Assembly: GCF_030412265.1 (NCBI RefSeq)
Contig: NZ_JAUHLN010000002.1
Location: 1,315,942-1,379,941 of the forward strand
From: Fictibacillus terranigra
GTDB taxonomy: Bacteria; Bacillota; Bacilli; Bacillales; Fictibacillaceae
DNA: 64,000 nt
Direction: 5' to 3'
Under the pieces are notes generated by a model, which worked only from the letters and a program-made list of their open reading frames with translations, searched no databases and was not told the origin of the DNA. Each line of letters opens with the position of its first letter. Positions within the stretch are counted from its first letter, which is position 1. Made by a program: the position numbers and the translations under genes. Shown piece by piece: positions 16,172 to 23,954 of the stretch.

Positions 16172-18200
16172 ATGAAAAATATGTTTCAGGTATACCGTTT
16201 GGATTGGAAGGACATATTGACTATCCCCACTGCAGCCCTGCTGATCTTTGGGTTAATTGTGCTGCCTTCTGTTTATGCCTGGGTAAATATCAAGGCCATG
16301 TGGGATCCTTACGAAATACGTCAGGCATAAAAATTGCCATCGTAAATGAGGATACAGGTGCTATGCTGCAGGACCAGCCCATCAATTTAGGCAGGCAAGT
16401 CGTTAAAAATTTAAGGCACAACGATAAATTAGGCTGGACATTCGTAGATAATAAAACGGCCCGTGATGGGGTCCTCAACGGAAAATATTACGCCAGCCTT
16501 TACATACCTCCCGACTTTTCGCGTAAGATTTCAAGCATTGCGAGCGAAGACCCTGAGAAGCCTGAAATCATATATACAGTCAATGAAAAAATCAACGCGG
16601 TCTCCCCTAAAATTACACAGTCAGGAGTCTCAACCATCATCAATCAAGTTAGCGACAACTTTACGAAGAGCGTAGGAAACACCATATTTAAAAAATTTAA
16701 CGAAGCTGGAATTACACTTGAAAAAGAATTGCCAAACATACTCAGCTTTGAACAAAAGATATTCTTTCTTGAAAAGGAGTTTTCCAAGTTCAATCAAATG
16801 GGAGAACAGCTTATCTTTCTTGACCAAAAGATGAATGAATTAGATAAACGAGCAAAAATGAAGAAAAAACTTCAAATGAGCATCCCGACAATCGAAAGGC
16901 TTGGTGATGTTATCCTGCAAACGGAAGAAAAACTTCCGCAAATGAAGCGCGTGTTAGATCAACTCGCTCTTCTTCAGGACAATTTGGCAAAATTGGAGTC
17001 TGCAGATGATATAGCAGCAAATCTCGAACAATCACTTATTGATCTTAAGTCTGCAATAGATGAAGCCATTGCAATGGGCAATGCTGCAAATAAAACCAAT
17101 CCAGAGGTATCTTTTGAGCCTGCCGAACTGCAAGCGATGAAAAGGCACCTGCAGGATCTCGAGAATATGATTGCCAAAACAAAGGGATTCTTACAGAACG
17201 AACTGCATCCTATTTGAATCCCCTGCACAATCTGTTTTCAACTGCCCAGCCTGACTGGCCGGCACTCGTACAGAACATTAAACACGCAGCGGAGTTTATA
17301 CGAAACGATTGGCCAGCAGCTAAGCATGACCTCCAAAAAACAGCTGTATTACTGGATACACAGCTGCCAAAGCTTGAACGATCGGTCCACCGGGCAGCAC
17401 TGTTTGCAAAAAAAGATCTGCCTGCCATGGAGAGATCGATCACCCGTACCGCTGACAAAATCAGAGATTTTGAACGGAACAACAATCTTATAGATATCAT
17501 TAAAGCCTTAAAAAACGATGCTCAAAAGGAAAGTGATTTTCTGGCATCTCCGATCACCTTGAAGGAGAAGAAGATTTTTCCGATTCCCAATTACGGCTCA
17601 GCGATGACACCTTTTTATACCTTGCTGGCACTGTGGGTAGGAGGCATGCTGCTCATCTCTTCCTCAGAGTAGGTGAAGTACCTAGTGAAGGCAAAGTTTC
17701 CCCGCTTTCTTTTTATTTTGGAAGGCTTCTTACCTTTGCCTCGATCGGCATGCTTCAGGGCCTTGTTGTATCCTGGGTGATCTGTATATTATACATGCTT
17801 ACATTGTCGATAAGATTTGGTTTGTTTTGTTTACCATTTTATGAGCGTCGTCTTTGTCATTCTCACTTATACACTTGTATCCATCTTTGGAAATGTCGGA
17901 AAAGGCCTCTCGGTTATTTTTCTCGTTCTGCAGTTTTCAAGTTCAGGCGGGACATTTCCTGTGACAATGACCTCTTCCTTCTTTCAAAAACTTAATCCGT
18001 ATATGCCCTTTACTTATGGAGTCAGTTTATTGCGTGAAGCAACCGGGGGGATTATTAAAGAGGTTGTACTTTCTCATCTATACCATCTGCTGCTTTTCCC
18101 CGTTATTTTTCTTTCAGCTGCCCTGCTGCTGCGAAGACCGATGCACAGATTTCAGAATAAAAGAGGAACAGGCTCGAATAAAGCAAGAATTCTCCAATAA
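16172..18200 (+). pseudogene. YhgE/Pip-family membrane protein, heavily frameshifted
   Basis: The gene reads through several frames. It starts MKNMFQVYRLDWKDILTIP with the first membrane helix up to KAMWDPYG. After a 1-bp loss near 16312 it resumes NTSGIKIAIVNEDTGA and runs through the long coiled region. It breaks near 17213, continues NPLHNLFSTAQPDW...IPNYGSAMTPFYTLLALWVG, and breaks again near 17660, 17815 and 17847. It finishes with the final helices (FGNVGKGLSVIFLVLQ, GGTFPVTM). Family knowledge: YhgE/Pip proteins of 700-900 residues include the phage infection protein of lactococci and relate to type VII secretion YueB. The extracellular domain looks shorter than usual. It is non-functional. 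Confidence 0.85.
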
Positions 18201-18202
18201 TA

Positions 18203-18382
18203 TTATTTAACCCGTGGCAGGAAATTCTTCCCGCCCGCTGCCTTTTCATACTCCTCTTCCAGGTCGGTAAGTGTCAGCTGAAATAAGTGACGCTCATCTT
18301 TCTTATAAACGTCCATGGTGATCAGTTGATGAATCAGCTGATTCCTTTTCGTTTCCACAGCTTTCTTTAATTGATTTACCAT
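18203..18382 (-). CDS. FbpA-like small basic protein
   Basis: The 59-residue product begins MVNQLKKAVETKRNQLIHQL, continues ITMDVYKKDERHLFQLTL and ends TDLEEEYEKAAG...PRVK. This resembles the Fur-regulated basic protein A (FbpA) family, whose Bacillus members help an sRNA adjust iron-protein expression. AGGAGGG lies 6 nt before the ATG. It is the first convincing gene after the SAM-I riboswitch on the same strand, about 150 bp downstream. No Fur-like 7-1-7 box was noted, so its control may differ from that of true FbpA. Confidence 0.65.
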   Translation of the reverse strand: MVNQLKKAVETKRNQLIHQLITMDVYKKDERHLFQLTLTDLEEEYEKAAGGKNFLPRVK

Positions 18383-18412
18383 AAAAATCCCTCCTCTTTG
18401 TTAAAGCATTGA

Positions 18413-18502
18413 CTAACAAGAGCTGGTAACAAAAAAATAAACACCGCCATTTTCATGACGAAGTGCCATTGGTTGACCAATCAGCAAACCCTTATATTTC
18501 AT
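18413..18502 (-). CDS. Possible 29-residue leader ORF
   Basis: A short frame (MKYKGLLIGQPMALRHENGG and nine more residues) lies between the riboswitch terminator and the FbpA-like gene. No clear ribosome site is seen, so it is tentative. Confidence 0.25.
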   Translation of the reverse strand: MKYKGLLIGQPMALRHENGGVYFFVTSSC

Positions 18503-18530
18503 AGTGAATTAGTCGGTTTTATAAACAAAT

Positions 18531-18706
18531 AAAAACCTCTTCTTGCGGAAGCAAATACGCACAAGAAGAGGTTGAATCGCCATCATTAAATCACACTCTT
18601 CTTATCATTCAAGCCGATTGCTTGTGGAATTGGCACAGTGCTCATAAAGAGCCCGCTGCCGAGGCTTCAAAGGGCCAGATCCCTCCACCTCTCTAAATAA
18701 GAAATA
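18531..18706 (-). ncRNA. SAM-I (S-box) riboswitch with terminator
   Basis: On the minus strand the aptamer starts at about 18706 with CTTATTTAGAGAGGTGGAGG, then the conserved GGCCC and GAAGCC..GGCAGC core. It closes with the ATAAGAA 3' side of P1 at about 18598-18605. A strong terminator (AACCTCTTCTTG...CAAGAAGAGGTTTTTATT) spans 18531-18573. In this family, SAM binding favours termination, so the genes downstream would be read when SAM is low. The gene downstream is an FbpA-like ORF and not a methionine gene, which is unusual. Confidence 0.9.
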
Positions 18707-18772
18707 TAAGGTAATTTTTATTCTGTTGTTTATCATTATATGTGTTTCCATTCTAAAGTCAAGACTAAACAT

Positions 18773-19984
18773 TCACTCTTTTGGCATAACTTCTCCAGGC
18801 TGCAGGACTGGTGGTTGAACAGTGACCGAATCCGGGTACTTGATCCCTTGTCCTGTATTTAGGCAAATCACCTTTTCATCTGCCTTGATCCAGCCTTTTT
18901 CCCTCAGTGTTTTTGCTGCTGCAAAAACTGCTGCCCCCTCTGGACAAATAAAACTTCCTTCGAGTTCTGCGATTTGGCGCTGTGCCTGACTGATCTCCTC
19001 TTCAGAAACAGCAACAGCACATCCCTCCGTTTCATAAATCGCTTCAAGGACGAGAAAATCTCCAATTGCTTTCGGGACATTGATTCCAAATGCAGCTGTC
19101 TTGGAATTTTCCCAGAACTCCGATTCATTCTTGTTTTCTTCCCAAGCTTTTACGATCGGCGCGCATCCCTCTGCCTGAACAGCGACTAGACGTGGCAATT
19201 GCGCTCCTTTAAAGAGGCCCAGTTCCCTGAACTCCTTTAATGCCTTATAGATCCCGATCAGCCCGACTCCTCCACCAGTCGGATACAAAATAACATCTGG
19301 TGGATGGCTTTCTGTCTGCTCAAGAATTTCATAGCCCATCGTTTTCTTACCCTCTACCCGGTAAGGCTCTTTTAACGTCGATGCATCATAGTAGTCTTCT
19401 TCTTTCACTAGTGAAGCAACAATCTTACCTGCATCACTGATCAGGCCATCTACAAGAATAAGCTCTGCACCGGAAATCGCAACTTCTTTTCTCGTGATTG
19501 CAGGAGCATCCAACGGCATGACTATGAACGGTTTAATGCCTGCTCTTGCTGAATAGAGCGACCAGGCTGCCCCTGCATTTCCATTGGTCGGCATGGCGAG
19601 CTGCGTGACACCAAGCTCCTTGGCTTTTGAAACGCCTACCGCTGATCCTCTTGCTTTAAAGGATCCGGTAGGTATCATTCCCTCATCCTTCATGAACAGG
19701 TTGGCAATCCCGAGCTTTTTACCAAGAACCGGCATTGGCAATAGAGGTGTCATTCCCTCTCCGAGTGTCACCACATGGTCAGGATCAGTAACCGGGAGAA
19801 GTTTATGGTACCTCCAAAGGTCATTCCTTTCTTTATCGATGATTTCATTATCCTTTTTCAGCTCATCTAAGCAATAGTTTACTAGAAGAGGTGAACCGCA
19901 CTCGCACAATTGATTAAGCTCATGATGCGCATAAATATTTGCGCATTTTGGACATTCCAGATGGCTGATGTAGCTGAATGACAT
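18773..19984 (-). CDS. thrC: Threonine synthase
   Basis: The 403-residue PLP enzyme converts O-phospho-homoserine to threonine. An N-terminal zinc ribbon (CPKC at 11-14, CEC at 27-29) precedes the fold-type-II domain. The PLP lysine is K110 in IPTGSFKARG; a PTNGNAGAAW loop (about 133-142) and TGGGVGLIG (about 237-245) form the cofactor phosphate site. It stands without hom or thrB, so it may be a second copy or a dispersed pathway gene. GGAGGTATGTT precedes the ATG. A hairpin with a U-tract lies in its leader, which could be the upstream gene's terminator or an attenuator. Confidence 0.9.
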   Translation of the reverse strand: MSFSYISHLECPKCANIYAHHELNQLCECGSPLLVNYCLDELKKDNEIIDKERNDLWRYHKLLPVTDPDHVVTLGEGMTPLLPMPVLGKKLGIANLFMKDEGMIPTGSFKARGSAVGVSKAKELGVTQLAMPTNGNAGAAWSLYSARAGIKPFIVMPLDAPAITRKEVAISGAELILVDGLISDAGKIVASLVKEEDYYDASTLKEPYRVEGKKTMGYEILEQTESHPPDVILYPTGGGVGLIGIYKALKEFRELGLFKGAQLPRLVAVQAEGCAPIVKAWEENKNESEFWENSKTAAFGINVPKAIGDFLVLEAIYETEGCAVAVSEEEISQAQRQIAELEGSFICPEGAAVFAAAKTLREKGWIKADEKVICLNTGQGIKYPDSVTVQPPVLQPGEVMPKE

Positions 19985-20019
19985 AACATACCTCCATTAT
20001 TCCTTACCGGAAAAGAACC

Positions 20020-20066
20020 GCAAAAAGCACCGTGGTGCATAAGGAAGAACGTGCACCGCGGTGCCT
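20020..20066 (-). terminator. Hairpin with U-tract between DinB gene and thrC
   Basis: Two copies of a palindrome, GCACCGCGGTGC (20054-20065) and GCACCGTGGTGC (20028-20039), pair with each other over 12 bp and are followed by TTTTT on the minus strand. It could terminate the DinB/PNPOx operon or attenuate thrC. Confidence 0.75.
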
Positions 20067-20146
20067 TCAGTTTTCTGATCAGCAACCTTTTGATTGTGTA
20101 TGAGTAAAATTCTAAGACAGCTATTCCGATAAGTCAACTCGGAAAT

Positions 20147-20653
20147 CTACAGCGAGTTCAACTGACGCGAAAGAACCTTTTCCTTAATTTCCTCGATTTG
20201 AGCCAAATGTCTTTTTTCGTGGTAACCAACGAAAGGGATCCATTGCTTCAATGACATCGGGCCGAATACCGGGTGCGGAAAGGACTTTTGTTCTAAAGCG
20301 TCTGTATTGGCACTGTTCTCAACCTTTTTCAGCTCTTTACGGGATTCTTCCAGCTTTTCTTTTATTTTTTCAAGTGTCAGGTACCGTTTTGTAGGAACAA
20401 CAAAAACAGGAGCACCCACTTTCCTGCTTCGGTCCACGGTCAAATCAATTGGTTTTTGTTCAGCAGGCATCGAGATTTTGCTTTTTAAGCGGTTTGAAAT
20501 GATGATCGCTATGGACCTTTCCATGAGATATAAATGATGCATCGTCTGCATGATCGACCATCTGCCCTTTTCCTCCGGTTCATTTAACTGGTCATCGCTT
20601 AACCCGCAAACCGCTTCAAGCAGTTGTCTTCTAATCTCATCGTTTTCATTCAT
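20147..20653 (-). CDS. DinB-superfamily protein
   Basis: The 168-residue protein is a DinB/YfiT-like four-helix metalloprotein. Candidate metal histidines are in MQTMHHLYLMERS (about 35-47) and VGYHEKRHLAQ (about 141-151), the usual three-His arrangement. Homologues are thought to be thiol-dependent S-transferases, often bacillithiol-linked, but the substrate here is unknown. GGGAGGAATAAGCC precedes the ATG. It lies 34 bp after a PNPOx-family gene on the same strand, so they probably form an operon. Confidence 0.8.
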   Translation of the reverse strand: MNENDEIRRQLLEAVCGLSDDQLNEPEEKGRWSIMQTMHHLYLMERSIAIIISNRLKSKISMPAEQKPIDLTVDRSRKVGAPVFVVPTKRYLTLEKIKEKLEESRKELKKVENSANTDALEQKSFPHPVFGPMSLKQWIPFVGYHEKRHLAQIEEIKEKVLSRQLNSL

Positions 20654-20687
20654 GGCTTATTCCTCCCATCGGTGTCAGGGCACCGTG

Positions 20688-21323
20688 CTAATAAAGGCGG
20701 TCTCTGTACCCTTCCTGCAAGCTCTCTTCTACCTGTTCTGCACTCATATTTGGAATGTTCATATGAGCGGCCATCATTGCAGCTGCAGAAGGCAGTGATT
20801 CTTGCGGCATCCATGATTCCGGACTCCAGAGCCCGGATCGGATAAACGCTTTGGCACAATGCAAGTAGCATTCCTCCGCCTTCACCAGAATCCCAAACAA
20901 CGGCAGTTTTCCATTGACAGCATTTAACTCCAAGAGCACCTTGTCACGGCAGAGTATCGCGGTTCCGTTCACTCTCAGCGTTTCACCGAGGCCGGGAATC
21001 ATAAATAACAGACCAACCCGTGGGTTTGTTAGAATATTTTGAGCAGAATCCATTCTTTTGTTGCCGGGACGTTCCGGGATAAATAAGTGGTGATCATCCA
21101 GCACTGTTACGAATCCTGGGGCGTCTCCCCTTGGTGAAACATCACATCTGCCTTCCGAATCAGATGTCGCCAAAGCTAAAAATGGGGACATTGAAATAAA
21201 ATCCCGGCAATGCTTGTCAATCTGTGGGATGACTTTGTTCGCAGCCCGTATGCTGGGTTTACCACATAGAGAACGCAGTTTCTCGAACTCTTCTTGTGTG
21301 TCGATAATCTCTTCTATTTTCAT
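20688..21323 (-). CDS. Pyridoxamine 5'-phosphate oxidase-family flavoprotein (MSMEG_1061-like)
   Basis: The 211-residue protein has the split-barrel FMN-binding fold: FLALATSDSEGRCDVSPRGDAPGFV (about 48-72) then LFIPERPGNKRMDSAQNILTNPRVGLLF (about 80-107). That spacing is typical of the MSMEG_1061 subgroup, which binds FMN or F420-like cofactors but is not PdxH. The specific reaction is unknown. GGAGGCGAGGGC precedes the ATG. It is likely the first gene of an operon with the DinB protein. Confidence 0.82.
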   Translation of the reverse strand: MKIEEIIDTQEEFEKLRSLCGKPSIRAANKVIPQIDKHCRDFISMSPFLALATSDSEGRCDVSPRGDAPGFVTVLDDHHLFIPERPGNKRMDSAQNILTNPRVGLLFMIPGLGETLRVNGTAILCRDKVLLELNAVNGKLPLFGILVKAEECYLHCAKAFIRSGLWSPESWMPQESLPSAAAMMAAHMNIPNMSAEQVEESLQEGYRDRLY

Positions 21324-21412
21324 GCCCTCGCCTCCAATATATGGAATATATATCCATCATACCTCGTGTTTCATTTGAGAACCAGAGCTTAAAGGATGAA
21401 AACAAATTAAAT

Positions 21413-21446
21413 AGCCTGAACTCCATTCCTGTGAGTCCAGGCTTTT
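21413..21446 (-). terminator. Terminator of the 49-aa gene
   Basis: On the minus strand AGCCTGGACTC pairs with GAGTTCAGGCT around an 8-9 nt loop, followed by an AT-rich tail. Confidence 0.7.
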
Positions 21447-21477
21447 TAATTCACCATGTGCACAATCTCCTAGAAAA

Positions 21478-21627
21478 TCAGTTTGGATTCAAAAACGTTA
21501 ATTCATACTCAGGTTTTCGATCTTCATCTGGTTTTTTTAATGTTCCTGCTGCCTGCAATAGCGGCTGCTTCGGAACAGACTGGGTCATTGGCTTTGTAAT
21601 AGGCTGCTCAATTTGATTCATATCCAT
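21478..21627 (-). CDS. Small uncharacterised protein (49 aa)
   Basis: A short gene with a perfect GGAGGGATGCACA leader encodes a hydrophilic, Gln/Pro/Lys-rich peptide (MDMNQIEQPITKPMTQSVPK followed by a Lys/Asp/Glu-rich middle and a hydrophobic tail). It has its own terminator. No signal peptide or membrane segment is visible. I do not recognise it. Confidence 0.6.
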   Translation of the reverse strand: MDMNQIEQPITKPMTQSVPKQPLLQAAGTLKKPDEDRKPEYELTFLNPN

Positions 21628-21854
21628 TGTGCATCCCTCCTTACCAGTTTTCTAAATATATTCCCGGCATCAACAAGCCTGAAACCTATTTATATAAATT
21701 TTTTAATAGTTTATTTTATGAATGTTTAACGTATTTGTTCATTGTACTAAGATATTTTCATATAATGTTCAGTTTCAGCCTTTGTTTCACAGGGAAACTT
21801 CAGTTATAATTAGAAGTCGGACTACCAAAGCAATTTTGAAAGGAAGTTTTACAT

Positions 21855-22769
21855 ATGAAAACAAAATTTGTTTCAGGAGCTGCGATAGCCTTAAGCCTTG
21901 CTCTATTTGCCGGCTGCTCCAATAATGATAAAACCGCTAATGAAAAGCCGTCTCACAAAACGGAAAAACATGAGGCTGACAAAAAGAATAGTGAGACTCA
22001 AAAAAATAAGACAGATGAAAACAAAAAGAATGATGATACTAAGAAAAGCAACGGAAATGTAAGCCAGGATCCTGAACCGAAAAAAGATCAGGAGAAGAAA
22101 AAGAATGAACCAAGCGAGCCTTCAGCGGATGAAAACAAGAAGCCTGCTCAAAAGAATGACGACAGCGTTTCTGTTGCGGCCCATCCTGAAAGCATACCGG
22201 TACTTGTAAACAAACGTTCTAAACTTCCTGAGAACTATAAGCCGTCTGATCTAGTATATCCTGACGTGGCATTTATTTTCAGTGAAAAGATCGAAAAACG
22301 AATGATGCGCAAAGCTGCAGCAGACGCACTTGAAGACATGTTTGCTGCCGCTAAAAAAGAAGGGATTAACCTGACCGGAGTGTCCGCATACCGCTCTCAT
22401 GAGACTCAAACCGCGCTGTTCAATAATTATGCCAAACGCGATGGCTATGAAAAAGCAAGAATGTACAGCGCGCTTCCAGGAACGAGTGAGCATGAAACTG
22501 GCCTTGCGATCGATGTTGCCGGAGATGGGGGCAAATGCCCTGCACAGGATTGTTTCGGAGACACACAAGAATCCAAATGGCTTGCTGAACATGTTTCTGA
22601 TTTTGGGTTTATTATTCGCTATCCTGAAGGAAAAGAATCCATTACAGGATACAAATATGAACCTTGGCACATCCGTTATGTCGGAAAATCTGTCGCACAC
22701 AAGATCGTGGGCAAGGGAGAAACGTTAGAAGAATACTTTAATGCTGTGCCTGTATCCAACGGAAAGTAA
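21855..22769 (+). CDS. VanY-type D-alanyl-D-alanine carboxypeptidase lipoprotein (M15B)
   Basis: The 304-residue protein has a lipoprotein signal peptide (lipobox LFAGC, Cys at about 21). A highly charged Lys/Glu/Asn linker of about 85 residues follows, then a peptidase M15B domain (about 105-300). Zinc/catalytic elements are SAYRSHETQ (about 177), PGTSEHETGLAIDV (about 206-219; His and Asp ligands) and YEPWHIRYVG (about 272-281; catalytic Glu-Pro-Trp-His). It trims terminal D-Ala from peptidoglycan stem peptides outside the membrane. GAAAGGAAG precedes the ATG. Nothing links it to a van resistance cluster; ordinary wall metabolism is likely. Confidence 0.9.
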   Translation: MKTKFVSGAAIALSLALFAGCSNNDKTANEKPSHKTEKHEADKKNSETQKNKTDENKKNDDTKKSNGNVSQDPEPKKDQEKKKNEPSEPSADENKKPAQKNDDSVSVAAHPESIPVLVNKRSKLPENYKPSDLVYPDVAFIFSEKIEKRMMRKAAADALEDMFAAAKKEGINLTGVSAYRSHETQTALFNNYAKRDGYEKARMYSALPGTSEHETGLAIDVAGDGGKCPAQDCFGDTQESKWLAEHVSDFGFIIRYPEGKESITGYKYEPWHIRYVGKSVAHKIVGKGETLEEYFNAVPVSNGK

Positions 22770-22770
22770 C

Positions 22771-22808
22771 AAAAAGTACCGAGCCAGAAGGGCTTGGTAC
22801 TTTTTTTA
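22771..22808 (+). terminator. Terminator
   Basis: AAAAAGTACCGAGCC pairs with GGCTTGGTACTTTTTTT immediately after the peptidase stop. Confidence 0.92.
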
Positions 22809-22866
22809 TCGATATTTCTTTTTTGATCGTAAGGTTATACTGAAATAAGCGAGGTGAAGCAGCACA

Positions 22867-23103
22867 ATGAATACGTTCAAACTATGTCCCCGATTTGAAA
22901 AAGCGATGAATCTCATGAGCCAGCGCTGGACGGGAATGATCATTTATTTGCTTCTTTCCGAACCCCACCGTTTTTGTGCGATTGAATCATCCATCGGTGT
23001 GAGCGGCAGAATTCTTGTCTGAGCGTTTAAAGGAACTTGAAAAGGATTGGCCATGGGGCCGATCATGAGAGAAGTGGAACAGTGGTCACAAAACTGGCTT
23101 TAA
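22867..23103 (+). pseudogene. HxlR-family regulator, frameshifted and internally deleted
   Basis: The start is typical of the family: MNTFKLCPRFEKAMNLMSQR, then WTGMIIYLLL and SGRIL. An extra base near 23017 moves the reading to SERLKELEK in another frame. The middle of the winged-helix domain (about 30 codons) is then missing. The usual C-terminal helix reappears as PIMREVEQWSQNWL before TAA. The conserved N-terminal Cys (residue 7), the redox sensor of YodB/CatR relatives, is present. It lies convergent to a nitroreductase gene, the type of gene YodB controls in Bacillus. Confidence 0.8.
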
Positions 23104-23107
23104 GCCT

Positions 23108-23140
23108 AAAAAAGCAGCTCTCACCTTGAGAGCTGCTTTT
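23108..23140. terminator. Bidirectional terminator
   Basis: A perfect stem AAAAGCAGCTCTC/GAGAGCTGCTTTT with a 5-nt loop between the HxlR remnant and the nitroreductase gene. Confidence 0.9.
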
Positions 23141-23157
23141 ATTGCATGGCAAATGAG

Positions 23158-23781
23158 TTAAAATTTATTCCATACAATTGCTTCCTGAATGGGGAAGCGG
23201 GCAGTTTGATGAGCTGGTTTTGCGGCCTTTCCTACAGAGATCAGCATGACAGGATGATACTTTTCAGGAATGCCAAATTGGTTAACAAGCTCTTCAGCAT
23301 TAAATCCGCCCATTGCACATGTATCCAAGCCTCTGGCCTTTGCCGCGAGCATAAGCTGCATGGAAGCAAGGGAAGCATTTCGGATGGCCTCATCACGGGC
23401 CATCTCCGGACGTGTGGCATATGCATCTTTAATCTGGCTTACTAACGTTGTTTTAATTTCTTCTGTCATAAAGCCGCTATCCACAGCCCCTTGATACACT
23501 CTGTCGGCGTTTTGATCAGCTTCCAGATCACCCAATACTGCAATAACTGCTGAAGCCTGTACAACCTGCTCCTGATTGTAGGCAATTGGAAGAAGCTGTT
23601 CTTTTGCTTGCTGATCATGAATCACGAGGAACTTCCAATGTTGAAGGTTCCAGGAAGACGGAGCCTTAGCCGCATCCTTAAGAAGTTCTGTAATCTCTTC
23701 TGCTGTAAGTTCTGCAGAAGGATCGTATTTTCTTACTGAAGCACGCTCATTTATCACTTCTGTAAAAACTTTCGCTGCCAT
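23158..23781 (-). CDS. Nitroreductase-family FMN oxidoreductase (YodC-like)
   Basis: The ATG at 23781 follows GGAGGGTATACA. The 207-residue product has the nitroreductase fold: the FMN-binding start INERASVRKYDPSAELT (about 10-26), AKAPSSWNLQHWKFLVI (about 37-53), and GLDTCAMGGFNAEEL near 147-161. Family members are cytosolic NAD(P)H-dependent dimers acting on nitroaromatics and quinones. Upstream lies a TCAAATTAAATTGT word identical to one in the ohrR-ohr operator region. A broken HxlR gene is convergent to it. Confidence 0.88.
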   Translation of the reverse strand: MAAKVFTEVINERASVRKYDPSAELTAEEITELLKDAAKAPSSWNLQHWKFLVIHDQQAKEQLLPIAYNQEQVVQASAVIAVLGDLEADQNADRVYQGAVDSGFMTEEIKTTLVSQIKDAYATRPEMARDEAIRNASLASMQLMLAAKARGLDTCAMGGFNAEELVNQFGIPEKYHPVMLISVGKAAKPAHQTARFPIQEAIVWNKF

Positions 23782-23819
23782 TGTATACCCTCCATCAATC
23801 ATCCATATATTGTATTACT

Positions 23820-23836
23820 TCAAATTAAATTGTGCA
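23820..23836. promoter_or_regulatory. Candidate OhrR-like operator upstream of the nitroreductase
   Basis: TCAAATTAAATTGTGCAC shares its first 14 bases exactly with the ohrR-ohr intergenic region at 34761-34774. It fits the AT-rich OhrR box (CAATT-AATTG type). Confidence 0.5.
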
Positions 23837-23907
23837 CAAAACATAGAAACAATAAGTAATATACTTCTTTTTCCCAAGAGTGTCAACTCACTTGATTCTT
23901 TGGATAA

Positions 23908-23940
23908 GAAAGAGCCTCCCTTAGCGGGAGGCTCTTTTTT
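23908..23940. terminator. Terminator of the APC permease gene
   Basis: A perfect stem AAAGAGCCTCCC/GGGAGGCTCTTT with a T tract lies just past the permease stop. Confidence 0.9.
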
Positions 23941-23954
23941 GCTTCATTCCTATC

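Noticed and set aside
16114-17217. Intact 367-aa coiled-coil protein
   Set aside because: The N-terminal 66 residues are noise from a frameshift; the true start MKNMFQVYRL is in another frame and belongs to YhgE/Pip.
20020-20066. T-box riboswitch upstream of thrC
   Set aside because: GGCACCGCGG and CCTTATG resemble a T-box antiterminator, but only about 80 nt lie between the DinB stop and this element, leaving no room for Stem I and a specifier loop; the structure is a simple terminator.
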